From Guadua angustifolia (lineage: Eukaryota > Streptophyta > Magnoliopsida > Poales > Poaceae): a DNA stretch of 64,000 bases. Made by a program: the position numbers and the translations under genes. Location of the stretch: assembly GCA_036346375.1 (NCBI GenBank), contig JAYEVE010001072.1:1-64000 (forward strand). The letters run 5' to 3'. The stretch's first letter is position 1. Each line of letters opens with the position of its first letter. Shown here piece by piece: positions 22,373-33,977 of this stretch. The notes beneath the pieces are model-generated. The model did no database searches. It was not told where the DNA came from and was given only the letters and a program-made list of their open reading frames with translations.

Positions 22373-23457
22373 TCCGTCCATGCATACATATATACATATA
22401 TCCATCCTTGATTTTATTAGTTCGCTTGAAAAAAATTAATCAGTGCATGTACAAATACTTTGATGGAGCGGTCGTCCATGTAATAGTTAGCTAGTAGCTC
22501 ATATTCATCATCATATCCCCTCTCCTTTAATTAGTTTGCTTCATTTTTTCACAAGTTAATTATTGTGTGAGGAGGATATATATATGGAGTACGATGTAGG
22601 AAAAAGAAAGGTGGTGTTAGTTACTGGTGTAGCTAGCTTTTAGTTGTTGCTACTGATCATGAATTTTATTGCCAGGAAGTTGAGTATTGTTAGATGATGA
22701 TGATGATGATGACAAGACACCTCACACATCCCAATTTCTTTGGATGTAGACGCATGTATATATGCATATCATGTATGTGTTTCAGGAATTATATGTATTA
22801 TTTTGTTTCAGAAATTATGTCTCCTTCACCGGTTATTAATTCGTCGAGATTATCTCTTCCGATTGTATTGTTGTACGATCCATGCGTTAGATTTCCTTGG
22901 AGGAAACGAGGTCGACATCTATGTTGACGGTCAACATAAATATATAGCTGGGGAAATTAATTAATCGACTACAGTAGTGCATGCAATTTTTAATTCTATT
23001 TCTTGTTACAACTACATATATAATTTGTACTGCTAGAAGCTCGATCTGGGCCGATAAATATTGGGAAAACTGAAGGCATGAACTAGGCGTGATACACTGA
23101 AGGAGGTTGGCATGGCCTGGTGTGCGTACGTGCAGGGGGACATGCACAGCACAGGCAAGCAATGACGCCGGCCATTGGGACGGACGGTGCATGCTGTTGC
23201 TGCCTCCATCGATCCCAATCTTTTGGCAATTTCTTGATGACTCCGCCTCCTACGGCTACGGCAAGGCAGTTGTATATATCACGAATCTTCCATGAAGGTC
23301 ATCCACGGCTTGGACGATCGAGTCAAGCAAGGATCTTCCATGCATGAACGTCGACCGTGGCACGTTGGTATTTATGTGTTCTGAATTAAACCGGCCGCCA
23401 GTGGTTGAGATTGGCATTCCATATATTCCATGCATGAAGCTTCCTGTCTGCCAATTA
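22373..23457. other. 3' flank of the HD-Zip gene
   Basis: AT-rich sequence with a short (GAT)n run near 22694-22711. It should contain the 3' UTR and polyadenylation region, but no single strong signal stands out. Short ORFs around 22700-23350 lack any family resemblance. Confidence 0.4.
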
Positions 23458-23741
23458 CTCCCTCCATTCTATAAAACTGGGCGCATAAAAATCTGATTGG
23501 AATCTCATTTTATAGGGCGCTTTGCGATTTGCCGTCCGTTTCTTCCGCAATTGCTCCTGCGCATGTATGGTCCTGGTCAAGCGGGCAGGTTTGTTCCTGA
23601 TTCCATGTGATTCACTCACTTTCTATCTTCATGCGTGATTTGCTCGCTTTCCATCTTTAATCAGGGACGGTATCGGTAGAAAATCACTGCGTTGGTAATC
23701 GTGTCCAGGCTAATACGTCTTATAAATTGGGATGGAGGGGG
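23458..23741. mobile_element. Stowaway MITE downstream of the HD-Zip gene
   Basis: 284 bp, ends CTCCCTCCATTCTATAAAA and, reading inwards from the other end, CCCCCTCCATCCCAATTTAT; TA duplicated at 23456-23457 and 23742-23743. It differs in sequence from the copy at 16312, so it is a separate Stowaway subfamily. Confidence 0.85.
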
Positions 23742-23743
23742 TA

Positions 23744-24356
23744 GTAACTAGTGTTAAAGATCGGGAGTGTTATCTGTGGATCGATCCAGCCCATGAATGC
23801 CATCCTTGATTGATACACAGCATACGGCCGGCCGATCGATTAACCTGTGATATGGGTATATATGAATGTGTAGGGACAGGCGATCACATGCATGTGTCTC
23901 GAGAATTTTTCAAGCTTTACATGCAATGTTCATGACGTTGAGACACGGGCCGGATTTGTATGCGTAGTGAAAAGTCTTCGATCGGAGCGGGGAAGAAGCT
24001 AGGGGCCGGGTGCTGGAAAGTTGGGAATGATGGACAAGTCCAAGGAATGATGGCTCAACTAGTGCACATTATCGGGAATCCCCTCTTCGTCGTATAATCT
24101 TCACGAGATATATGGAATTATTATTGACTAGGCTAAGTCCACCATGGATGTACACCGGCCTCAACTCACACAGCTGCAACAAAGTGACCAAGTGTATTTA
24201 GTGGGTGGGTGGGGTGGAGGGGGCACGAGGGCACTCCCAATTCACATACTTCAGATCCATATTTTACTTCTTTCATACCTTCTAGTAACTATACAAGACA
24301 TAATTGTTACAGTCATTTGTTTCATTGTACTAACCCACATTGTACTAACCCACATA
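23744..24356. other. Intergenic region, nothing recognised
   Basis: No gene, repeat end or RNA gene was recognised. The last bases before 24357 (ATA, 24354-24356) are the target duplication of the first mini-CACTA element. Confidence 0.35.
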
Positions 24357-24827
24357 CACTACTACAGATCAGACCTTCCATACCGACTCATCAGTCCCGG
24401 TTGGATTTGAACCCGTACTGATGAGGACTTCAGTACCGGTTCATTGGCTACAGGATCGTGGGCTTTTCGATCGGTTCGTAACACGAACCGGTACTAACAC
24501 TGAACCGCATCGATGCCCTCATATCAGATCGGTTCGTATTATTTAACCGTACTAAAGGCTCGTTCCAGCATACTTTAAAAGGAATGCATATTCTAGTCTA
24601 TTCAATACGCGTGGGTGGGTTGGTAGTGTCCTGTGGTGGCATGCAGGAGGTTCCAGGTTCGAGTCTTGAGTTCGTCATAATTTTTAGATCGCGAGAGGGC
24701 TTTAGTCCCGGTTAGGGAACCGGGACTAAAGGTCACAGACCTTTAGTCTCGGATGGCCTGTCCCGATTTGACAACCGGGACTAAAGCCAGTTACCAACCG
24801 GGACTAAAGATCATTTGTATAGTAGTG
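24357..24827. mobile_element. Mini-CACTA element 1
   Basis: 471 bp, begins CACTACTACAGATCAGACC and ends GTATAGTAGTG, with exact 3-bp duplications ATA at 24354-24356 and 24828-24830. Subterminal motifs are variants of AACCGGGACTAAA and ACCGGTTC. The interior holds a GGTTCCAGGTTCGAGTC stretch that matches the pol III B-box/T-arm of a tRNA, and a perfect hairpin at 24700-24731. No coding capacity. Confidence 0.85.
24700..24731. repeat. Perfect 14-bp-arm palindrome in mini-CACTA 1
   Basis: CTTTAGTCCCGGTT, then AGGG, then its exact reverse complement. It is made of two head-to-head subterminal motifs. Confidence 0.85.
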
Positions 24828-25255
24828 ATATTAATTTCACCTATCTTCTTCTCCACCACCTCCCCCCACACCACTCACTCGCTGCTACCTCTTCCTCCAC
24901 CCACTACTACATATCAGACCTTCCATACCGGCCCATCAGTCCCGGTTGGATTTGAACCTGTACTGATGAGGGTTTCAGTACCGGTTCATTGGCTACAGGA
25001 CTGTCGTGGGCTTTTAGTACTAAAGGCGGGGTATATTAGTACCGGTTCGTAACACGAACCGGTATCGAGGAGGGCATCGATGCGGTTCAGGTTACGAACC
25101 GCATCGATGCCTCGTTTGAGGAAAGTTCAAAAGGAATGCATATTCTATGTATATCAGTACGCGATGGTGAGTGGGTTGGTTAGAAGGGTGAGGCTGGAGT
25201 CACAAGGTTCCAGGTTCGAGTCTTGGGTTCGTCATATTTTTTAGATATTTTCTAC

Positions 25256-25428
25256 TGTAAAGTAGAGAGGGAAAGATGATTTGTGTACAAGCACACACAG
25301 CACAATCGGTGCTGGATGAATCATATATAGCACATGAATCATAATCAGGCATGTACAGATTACAAGGGATTGGATAGGATTGGTTGCCATACCAAGACTA
25401 TCCAAATATATACATGCTATATTTAACA
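25256..25428 (-). repeat. Element C 3' LTR
   Basis: 173 bp, TG...CA, followed on its inner side by the polypurine tract. Nearly identical to the other LTR. Confidence 0.93.
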
Positions 25429-25429
25429 C

Positions 25430-26653
25430 CCCCCCGCAGTGTCAACGTCGGAGGACCGGACGCAGAGACTGGACCGAAAATCCTGAAAAAGCTGAATCGG
25501 TAGCCCTTTGGTCATAATGTCGGCGAACTGATGTGACGATGGCACATGAAGAACACAGACTTGGCCGAGGGAAACCTTCTCACGAACGAAGTGAATATCG
25601 ATCTCAATATGCTTCGTCCGCTTGTGCTGAACAGGATTGGCGGAGAGGTAGACTGCACTGACGTTGTCGCAGAAAACGACAGTGGCAGCCGGAAGAGAGA
25701 CATGAAGTTCATCCATGAGTTGTCGGCCAAGAACACTCAAGCAGGCAGGCGCCACGGCACGATACTCACCTCGGCGCTCGAGCAGAGACTAGAGTGGTGG
25801 CGCTGGAAGACCAGGAGACCAAATTGTCGCCAAGAAATATGCAGTAACCAGAGGTGAAGCGGCGAGTATCTGGACAGCCAGCCCAATCGGCATCTGTATA
25901 TGCAGTGAGCGTTGTCGGAGAGGATGTCGAAGAAAAAGACCCTGATCCAAGGAACCCTTGATATAACACAGAATACGTTTGATCAAGGCCATGTGAGAGT
26001 CCCGTGGAGCATGCATATGAAGGCACACTTGTTGAACCGCATATGCGAGATCGGCCTCGCTGTCGGTGAGGTATCAAGAGCCCCGGCAGATCTGCGATAC
26101 TTCACCGGGTCGCGAAGGAGCTCACCATCGAGGCGGATAACGGACTTCGTGGTCAATCGGAGTGGCCACGGGTGACATTCGAGCATGCTTGCAAGACGCC
26201 TGGAGCAAGTCAACAAGATCTTGGCGTTGGGACAAGTGAAGACCGGCAGCAGTGCGCTTGACGGAGATCCCGAGGAAGAAATGAAGATCACCGGATCAGT
26301 CATGGCAAACTCATCATGAAGACGAGCCATGAGTCGATGAAGAAGAGTAGTTGTCGGCCGTCGGGATGATGTCGCCGACGAAAGTAGAAGGTACGCGTGT
26401 CAAGATCGTGGCGGTAGACGAACAACGAAGTGTCGGAGGTTGATGAAGCAAAGCCGAGGGAGCGGGCGTGGGCGGCAAACCGCTGGTACCAAGCTCGGGG
26501 AGCCTGCTTGAGACCGTAGAGAGACTTGTGAAGACGACAAACGTATTCCGGATGGGCAGAGTTGACGAAGCCGGACGGTTGTTGACGAGAAACCGTCTCA
26601 TCGAGGGTGCCATGCAAGAAGGCATTCTTGACGCCGAGTTGATGAATCGCCAT
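25430..26653 (-). pseudogene. Element C: end of reverse transcriptase and RNase H
   Basis: On the minus strand, a frame change near 26640 leads into KNAFLHGTLDE and GLKQAPRAWYQRFA, the RT region before the catalytic aspartates. The next part (26330-26080) is split between frames, with the YVDD neighbourhood degraded or shifted. RNase H follows: YTDADWAGCPDTRRFTSGY (26077-25766), then VVFCDNVSAVYLSANPVQH and ADIMTKGLP (25755-25423). The order and motifs are canonical for copia; the frame changes prevent a continuous product. Confidence 0.85.
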
Positions 26654-29580
26654 GACTTGGAGATGGCGAGGCTGAGGACGGTGCGAATGGTGGCCGGCTT
26701 TACAACCGGGCTGAAAGTCTCATCGTAGTCGATGCCGGGTTGTTGGGAATAACCGCGGACGACCCACCGAGCCTTGTAGCGGGCGAGAGAACCGTCAGCA
26801 TGGTACTTATGTTTGAACACCCATTTGCCGGAGACAATGTTGGCATGAAGAGGACAGGGCACAAGAGTCCAAGTTTTGTTATGGACGAGGGCCTCGTACT
26901 CATCGCGCATTGCTTGGCGCCAGTGAGGGTCCTGCAAGGCAGAGCGGTAAGACTTGGGCAGAGGAGTCGAACCGGTGTGGTCGGCCAGCAGGTTAAGGCG
27001 AGACACGGGCTTGACTACACCAGCCTTGGCGCGAGTCACCATGTGATGAGAGCCCGGAGCAGGACGTGCTGACGGAGGAGCGACGAAATCCACTGGTGAG
27101 ACACTGGTCGAGACCACGGACGACGCACCGGGCGCAGGTGCTGGCGAGAGACTGGTCGCGGACGAGCTGGTCGGCTCGTGCGACACGGCAGGCGCGGGTG
27201 CGGTCGACGCATTGGGCGCAGTAGTCGCACTGGTCGATGTACTGGGCGCGGGCGACGAGCGCAACACGCTCGGTCCTGGCAGCGAAGAAGACCGACCCAA
27301 GGCCAGAGTGGGACCGGGAGCCGTCGAGACGTCCTGGCCCGAGGCAGCAGGCCGGCCCAAATCGGCAGTGGGGCCCGTAGGAGCCCGACGCAGGGACGGC
27401 GGGGTGGCCTCAGCAGGCCGAGCCGAGGAAGTGTCGGGAAGGGCCGGCGCCATGCAAAGGCCACATGGAGACGTCGGCGGGAAGACGACGCAGAAAGCAC
27501 CAAAGATCCAAATGAGGTGTCGCCCAACAGAAGTCAAGTCGAGGGATCCGTGCACTGCAATAAAGGAGAAGGGAAAAACGGACTCATCGAAGAAAACATG
27601 ACGAGAGGTGATGACCCGATATGTAGAGAGATCGAGGCAACGATATCCTTTTTGAGAGCTAGGGTAGCCTAGAAAAACGCAGGCGGAGGACCGGGGCGAA
27701 AGTTTGTGGGGAGCTGTCGAGGATAAATTAGGATAACACAAACAACCAAACACACGGAGATGGTCTAAAGAAGGAGAAGTTCTATAGAGCATCGCGAAAG
27801 GAGTTTGAAAATTGATGGGTTGGGAAGGGCGCCGATTAAGGAGATAGGTGGCGGTGGAAAGTGCTTCGGCCCAATAGGAGCTAGGCATATGGGCCTGGAG
27901 AAGAAGACAACGAACAACATCGTTAGTAGTACGAATGCATCGTTCAGCCTTACCATTCTGCTGAGAGGTGTAGGGACAGCTAGTGCGAAGAAGAATGCCA
28001 TGGTGACGTAAAAAGGCAAGAACAGCGGAATTAAGAAATTCACGACCATTGTCAGTTTGAAAACAAAGAAGAGGTAGCTGAAACTGAGTGTGAATATAAG
28101 GGACAAAATACTGTAAGGTTGGAAGAACATCAGATTTTTGTCGTAGAGGAAAGGTCCAAGTATAATGAGTATAGTCATCAACAATTATAAGATAATAGCG
28201 AAGACCAGATAAACTCAAAAGGGGAGATGTCCATAAATCACAGTGTAATAACTGAAAAGGAGCAGTAGTCTTTGTGGTAGAACGAGAAAAAGAAAGTTTA
28301 ACATGTTTGCCCAGACTACAAGCATGACAAAGACCTGTGCTGGAATTATTAAAGGAAATAATAGAAGCGTGCTGTAGTCGAGCGAGAGCGTCGCGGCCAG
28401 GATGTCCGAGACGTCGATGCCAAAGATCAGCGGAAGGAGTAGACCCAAGGAGAGCCTGGTGACGAGCAGCGGGAAGGACGGAGCCAGGAATGGTGTAGAG
28501 ATCCCCCGAGCTATTGCACCGAAGAATTATGGTCCCCGAACGCCGATCCTTAACAGAAAAGCCATCAGAATCAAAGTCAAGGGAGCAATTATTGTCAAGA
28601 GCAAAACGACGGACAGAAATGAGATTCTTAATGAGTGAGGGAACAATAAGAACATTATTAAGAGCAAAGGAAGAAAGAGAGGTGTGCCCGTAGCGAGAGA
28701 CCGGAATGGAGGACCCATTACCGACGGTGATGGTAGTGGGAGAGGGCAAGAAATGGGAAGAATTAAGAATACCATCCGAGGAAGCCATATGAGAGGAAGC
28801 ACCAGAATCCATGACCCAACCGCCGTTGTGCGAACCCTGCATAGATAAATTATTAAGAGCCGAGATCAAAGAACTTTGATCCCAAGCCTGAGGAGCATTC
28901 TGTCCCAGCGAGTCAGCAGCAACGTGAGCAAAATTTGGTCGCGGCCCAAGAAGACCGGGCCCACCGTAGGGGCGCCAAGTAGCGGCCCACGGTTGTGTTT
29001 GTCCTCCGATGGCATCACCGCCCACCAAAGACAATGCAGCGGTCCCTGCAAGACCGGGCCGAGGAGCAGCGGTCCAGGGGGGAAGGATCATCCAGGGGCC
29101 AGCAGGGGGAGGAAAGGAACGAGCGGCACTAGTTCGGGCGCCGCCACTGCCGCCTCCCTGCGCGCTGCCAGATCCACCGCAGCCGCCTCCCTGCGCACCG
29201 CCAGATCCGCCACCACCGCCTCCTTTGTAGCTGCCACCGCTCTTGCCCTTATGCTTCGAGCGACCGCGATTGGTGCCGGCGTTAGAAGGGGCGCTTGAGC
29301 CGGCGGAGGAAGGCGATCCCATCTGGGCGACGAGAGCTGAGCCGGAGCCGGAGGAGAGATCGGTGGGGAGACTCATCTCTGCCAGCAGAAGTGAAGACCG
29401 AGCTCGAGCGAAGGAAGGAAACGGGACCTGCATGGGAAGAATTGCAGCCTGGGTGGCGAACCGGGGACTGAGGCCGCGAATCATGTTGAGGACGAGCGTG
29501 CGGTCGGAGACGGGTTCGCCGAGGTCGCGCAGGCTGTCGGCGAGGGTCTTGAGGCGGCGACAGTAGTCCGTGATGGACAT
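26640..29580 (-). pseudogene. Element C: gag (part), protease, integrase and N-terminal RT in one long frame
   Basis: A 1088-codon frame (29580-26314) begins inside gag. Residues 1-75 are the C-terminal part of the UBN2-like capsid region; 100-150 are Gly-rich without a CCHC knuckle. The protease site DSGASSH is at about 258-264. The Gag-pre-integrase block (LWHRRLGHPGRDAL) is followed by the integrase core with LHCDLW, FQTDNGREF and QQNGKAE, the three acidic blocks of the D,D-35-E triad. A Pro/Ala/Ser/Thr-rich linker leads to RT (WVFKHKYHADGSLARYKARW, DYDETFSPV). The last ~100 codons, below about 26640, are out of frame relative to the RT continuation. This is the best preserved pol region in the window. 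Confidence 0.92.
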
Positions 29581-30047
29581 GTCACCTGAAGCAAGCTCCG
29601 GAACTCGGTCTCAAGGTAGATGATGCGCGTCTTGCGGTTGTCGCGGAAGAGGGACTCGGCGGCGTCCCACAGAGCACGAGCCGTTTGGTCGGGCTCCATG
29701 ATGATGTCGAGAACGTCGCTGGCGATGGAGCAGTAGAGGGCGGTGAGGACAGCGAAGTCATCTTGTGCCCAAACTGTGGCATCGACAGAGCACCGCAACC
29801 GAGGCAATACGAGGATGTGACTAAGGAGGCCGAACTTTCCAAGAAATGCGACGAAGAAGGTACGCCATTTGGTGTAGTTCGGATTCTTGAGGTCGAGGAT
29901 GAGAGGAACATGCGTCTAACGCCGGCAACGCCAAGGCAATGCGATCGGGAGCAGAGCGATAGTAGTGATGACGCGGTGATGTTGTTACAGACAGCACCGC
30001 GGAGCATCATTACGGAGAGGAGAGCCATCTGCACTAACGGGATCCAT
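29581..30047 (-). pseudogene. Element C: N-terminal gag
   Basis: A start at 30047 (MDPVSADG) opens 72 bases inside the 5' LTR end. The first ~60 codons contain stops; after a frame change, LDLKNPNYTKW and the block with MEPDQTARALWDAAESLF (29807-29582) are recognisable as the copia capsid domain. A further one-base shift near 29580 leads into the long frame. Confidence 0.75.
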
Positions 30048-30118
30048 TGGCAGCAGAGGGTGGAGAAGCAGCGGAAGAAACAGAAGAATGATTTATCAAG
30101 GTAATCGCCTCGATACCA

Positions 30119-30290
30119 TGTAAAGTAGAGAGGAAAGATGATTTGTGTACAAGCACACACAGCACAATCGGTGCTGGATGAATCATATATAGCGCATGAA
30201 TCATAATCAGGCATGTACAGATTACAAGGGATTGGATAGGATTGGTTGCCATACCAAGACTATCCAAATATATACATGCTATATTTAACA
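30119..30290 (-). repeat. Element C 5' LTR
   Basis: 172 bp, TG...CA, next to the primer binding site at 30107-30118. It differs from the 3' LTR by one G in a purine run and an A/G substitution, as far as can be seen by eye. Confidence 0.93.
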
Positions 30291-30397
30291 TCTACATTAG
30301 ATATTTTCTACACCGTATGAGGGTTATAGTCCCAGTTGAGCGAAACGGGACTAAAACCAGTTGCTAACCGGGACTAAATGTCTTTTCTCTGGTAGTG

Positions 30398-31140
30398 CCT
30401 CCTGCCTCCGCCTCCATTTTCCCATCCAATGCTTCCTCCCACTCCTCTTGTGCCTCTCTCCCTCCTCTCCGCCCATTGCTGAATCTAAGCCGGTGAGCCC
30501 ATATCCACCTAAATATGAGGCATTGCTTGGACGGGACAGCACGCTGCTGCGAGGCACGTGCAACGGCATATCAACCTGGGGAGTTACTCAAATAGGGCGA
30601 GCTACGGCGAGGTGCGCACAGCGCGCGGCACATCGAGCTGGCGAGAAGGCAGCAGGCACATGGGTGACGAGCACGGTGCGCAAAGAGAGCGTATTGCAGC
30701 TGTCTTGGCATCGAGCACGCGGGCAGTGGTGAGACACTGAGCACAACAGCGAGAGTGCGGTGGTTTCCCACCAAAATGCGTGGTAAAGAAACACTACTTC
30801 CAATGTATTATTTTTTTGTCATTTCTTGTGCTATGGTTTGTATGAAGAAGCTGTATATGTGCACGAGAAATATATTCTCTTTTTTAATTCCCCCTCCACA
30901 TTAGCTTCGGTCCTACGTGGCGTGCTAGAGTAATAGCTGACACACGAGCATTAGGAGTGCCGTGTGTTCCAGTGATAGTTTGATGCAACAACGTTAATTG
31001 GCATCATAATTTTTGCAAATTAAATGCAACGCTCTGGTAAATTGTTTTGCTAAAAAAACCGGAATTTGGTCAGCCGGAAAGCGGCCAGTTTTAGGCCCCA
31101 AATTGCGATCAGTTCCGAAATTTTAGTTTTTACCGCGAAT
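30398..31140. other. Intergenic region, nothing certain
   Basis: The first ~350 bases are GC-rich with short ORFs in several frames that overlap on both strands; none shows a recognisable family. The rest is AT-rich. Confidence 0.3.
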
Positions 31141-31147
31141 GACTACT

Positions 31148-31445
31148 TATCGGACATTCGATCTGAGATTTTTTTTTAAACGTTTGCAAAAATTTTTCTC
31201 ATATGTGCAATATTTTTAATCGCCGTGTGCAACAAAAATGTACGATGTCAGTACGAATATCGATCTAGATCGACACAATATTTTTTCCATGCGTGCAATA
31301 TTTGTAATCACCGTGATAAACACGCGATGACAGTAGAAATATCCATACAAAAAAAAATACTACACACGGTGATTACTTTTGTTGCACGCATTATTAAAAA
31401 ATTTTGCGCCAACCGTCTAATGAAAAAAGCTCACATCGGACGTTC
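31148..31445. mobile_element. Foldback MITE with ~90-bp inverted arms
   Basis: The left arm contains CGGACATTCGATCTGAGATT and GTGCAATATTTTTAATCGCC; the right arm has their diverged reverse complements (GCTCACATCGGACGTTCG, GGTGATTACTTTTGTTGCAC). GACTACT occurs directly outside both ends (31141-31147, 31446-31452), consistent with a target duplication of about 8-9 bp and a Mutator or hAT origin. No coding capacity. Confidence 0.6.
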
Positions 31446-31481
31446 GACTACTAGCACAGTAGCACTGCCCTTTTTACTGAG

Positions 31482-31711
31482 CACTACTACAGAACTGACC
31501 TTTGCTACCGGGCCATCAAGACGGTTAGAGTTTAACCGGACCGATAGTTAGAACAGTCCGGTTCAACGGCTCTGGTCTGCGGGGAGATCAAGACGGTTCA
31601 ATACACCAACCGGTACTGATGGTCTAACTGTCCCGGATGGTCTATACCGGTTCAAAAACCGGTACTAAATGCAGTTTTGAACCGGTACTGAATGCCCTTT
31701 CCGTAGTAGTG
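31482..31711. mobile_element. Mini-CACTA element 3
   Basis: 230 bp, CACTACTACAGAACTGACC at the left and CCGTAGTAGTG at the right, with exact duplications GAG at 31479-31481 and 31712-31714. Subterminal motifs are ACCGGTTCAAAAACCGGTACT-like, related to but distinct from those of mini-CACTA 1 and 2. Confidence 0.85.
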
Positions 31712-31717
31712 GAGTGA

Positions 31718-32270
31718 TGTAGTGAAATATTAGGACCCTTCTTCCGTACTGTGAATAACCAAGGGTCTCATGTATATACCATGCTAATCCTATAATCAGT
31801 GGCTAATACATATATTTACAATATTACCATCACATCCGTACGTACACAATATATCGTTAAAACAGAGATCATATACAAACATAATTGTTCTTACAATAAA
31901 GAGGCCAATGGCCAAATAAAAAACAGTAGAAAGGTAGTAAAATAAATATCATTGTTCAACAATATGCCTTAGCCTAAACTATCCACAGGCAACCGACTAG
32001 ATTAAGCCTAGAAAAGGCTGTGGTTTCTTTGTTATCTGAATATCAACAAGCAAGAGTGAGTATATTTATGCTTAGTAAAACTTGTAGTGTACCACAATTT
32101 TAAGTATACATATGCTTGGCTATATCAAGGAAATAGCTTTCTTACTGTGTTCTATTGCATATATAAAGCGAGATTTAGTCAACAATAACAATAGTAGATC
32201 ACAAAAGAGATTTGTAAAGAGCAATTGACAAGTATGTAAATAGCAAGTATATAACATAAATAAGAGTAAC
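31718..32270. repeat. Old LTR-like repeat E, first piece
   Basis: Begins TGTAGTGAAATATTAGGACCC and contains CTCATGTATATACCATGCTAAT and CAGTGGCTAATAC, matching 58080-58150 (CTCATGTGCATACCGTACTAAT, CAATGGTTAGTAC). The repeat continues at 36454-37395, after element D, and possibly at 51364-51904, after element B. No coding sequence is visible. A large LTR of a gypsy-type or non-autonomous element is likely. Confidence 0.5.
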
Positions 32271-33977
32271 TGAAGGACCAAAAAGACAATCAGAAGGGGG
32301 TGAATAATCAAAAATAAAATTTTCCCCTAAAAAAATCAAACCACTAAGAGATCAAATCAAATGACTGCACAATCTAAACAGGTGATTGGCTGAACAGTAA
32401 CCAGAAGGACAAAAAGAATAGTGCTCAGATGAACAGGAAAATAATGTTGGTCAACAGCACTAGTCGGATGAACACTATTTGGGATGGATAGTGTCCGAAT
32501 GAACAATACTGCGAACTGGTTGGTAGCACTAGTTGGATGAACAGTACTGCGAACTGGTCGGTAGTACTGGTCAGATGAATGGATGAACAATGCTCAATGA
32601 ACAGTGTTTGGGTGAACAATAAAATCAGCACAATTTCAAAAACAAGAATCGTTGTAACTTTTGATCGGCTGATCCAAAAACCCGTGAAATTTTGTGTGCA
32701 GGTTCCTATGGATGTCAAGAACCTATTCCAACCTTCAATCACAAGGATTGATGTTAAAGTTCCGACCTTTCTCTAATTTAACGAATGCTACAGCAAAACC
32801 GGGTCAAACTTCACCCTTAGCTTGCTTATGAGAAATTGATGATCATAATGATTTTAGATAACCTCCCATATATCTCAGCAAGTAAGAACACCAAGGAACA
32901 ACCCTTCAAACAAATAAGAACATGATCTACAAGGATTTTGCTTCTACCAAGCATGAAGACTGATTTCTTGTAGAAACTTAAAAGAAGAGATTGTAGCTTG
33001 CCTACATGATTGAGATATGATCTATAAAAGATTCATCCAGCAATCTTTCATCCTTGGCACAAGATCCAAAAGCACTTAGAAGGAGAGGAGGAAAATCCAA
33101 GTGAGCAGAAAGTAACTTGCAAGAATTTAAGTACTAAATTTAAAACATAATGTAAATGTTAAAGGTAAATTCAGAATAGAGAAATGAAACTTTTATTTTA
33201 TGGAAGGGAGGTTTTACAAAGCTTCACAACAATATGGGTAAAGCTCAAATAAGCACCAGAACCTTGAAAACCCTTCAAGAGAGAGACACCTCTCTCTCCC
33301 TCTATTTATAACACACTGAAAGCAAGCCCTACCTTTGGATAACTCCCTTCTCCCGGAAGGAACCTTACTAAGGACTAGGATTAACTCACACAACCATACA
33401 TGGGCTGACCCTAAACTCAACAATATAATGGGTTTTGCATGCTTTTCAATGCACACTAACTTGACCCACTACTCTATCCTCTAGACCGTGATCTAACGGT
33501 TCTCCTTGATCTGAGTAGCTGCAAGTTAGTATATCATCCATTCCCTATCTTCTCGGCTTGTAGTTACTCCCTAGCCTTTGTCATCTTTGGTGACACTTTA
33601 ATCGTCTGGACCTCAGCTCTCCCAGCCTAGTTCAAATCTCTTCCGTCTCACCATGATCTAACTCCGAAGTCCTACAGCTATCACAAACAAGGAAACCACA
33701 TTATATAAGCAATGTCCAACAACACATGCAATCAAATCAACACATAGCTAGAATGATACACAATTTATCCTAACTAATTCACAATCTTTCCCAATTAGTT
33801 AACAAACTATCCCAACCAGTTCACAACTAGTCCCAACCAATTTACATACTGTCCTGACGAGTTCACGACTAATCCCAACTAGTTTACAAACTGATCAAAT
33901 TCAAACTTAGGCACCATATGCTCAACTACAGTCAATTACTCATCACAAATATGGGTAGACCTCCATATGATCTTTCA
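32271..33977 (-). repeat. Element D 3' LTR with its own dyad array
   Basis: TATA box (ATAAAT read on the minus strand) at about 33304-33310. Upstream in element orientation, 33770-33895 is packed with diverged copies of a dyad CAGTT-YACA-AACTG (for example AGTTTACAAACTG near 33880). At the other end, 32460-32620 has repeats of ACTGGTCGGTAGYACTGGT. The arrangement mirrors A and B, but the dyad sequence is unrelated. Confidence 0.75.

Larger units (their letters stand above)
25256..30290 (-). mobile_element. Element C: small Ty1-copia retrotransposon with short LTRs
   Basis: LTRs of 173 and 172 bp (25256-25428, 30119-30290) differ at only a few positions, and the 5-bp duplication TCTAC (25251-25255, 30291-30295) is exact, so insertion is recent. 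On the minus strand the order is 5' LTR, primer site (TGGTATCGAGGC, 30107-30118), gag, protease, integrase, RT, RNase H, polypurine tract (GCGGGGGGG, 25429-25437), 3' LTR. The short LTRs and absence of an extra ORF fit the Retrofit/Ale-like copia lineage. Several frame changes interrupt coding. Confidence 0.93.
24902..30397. mobile_element. Mini-CACTA element 2, split by copia element C
   Basis: Left end CACTACTACATATCAGACC at 24902; right end CTCTGGTAGTG at 30397, preceded by AACCGGGACTAAATG. Without element C (25256-30290 plus 5 bp) it is about 455 bp and is homologous along its length to mini-CACTA 1, including the tRNA-like GGTTCCAGGTTCGAGTC stretch. Flanking triplets (ACC and CCT) do not match, so the duplication has been lost or an end has been altered. 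Confidence 0.75.

Noticed and set aside
24630..24680. Functional tRNA gene in mini-CACTA 1
   Set aside because: Only the B-box/T-arm part is convincing; no complete cloverleaf with acceptor stem can be drawn.
27178..27672. Plus-strand Arg/Gly-rich ORF over element C
   Set aside because: It is a GC-rich shadow of the linker in the minus-strand polyprotein.
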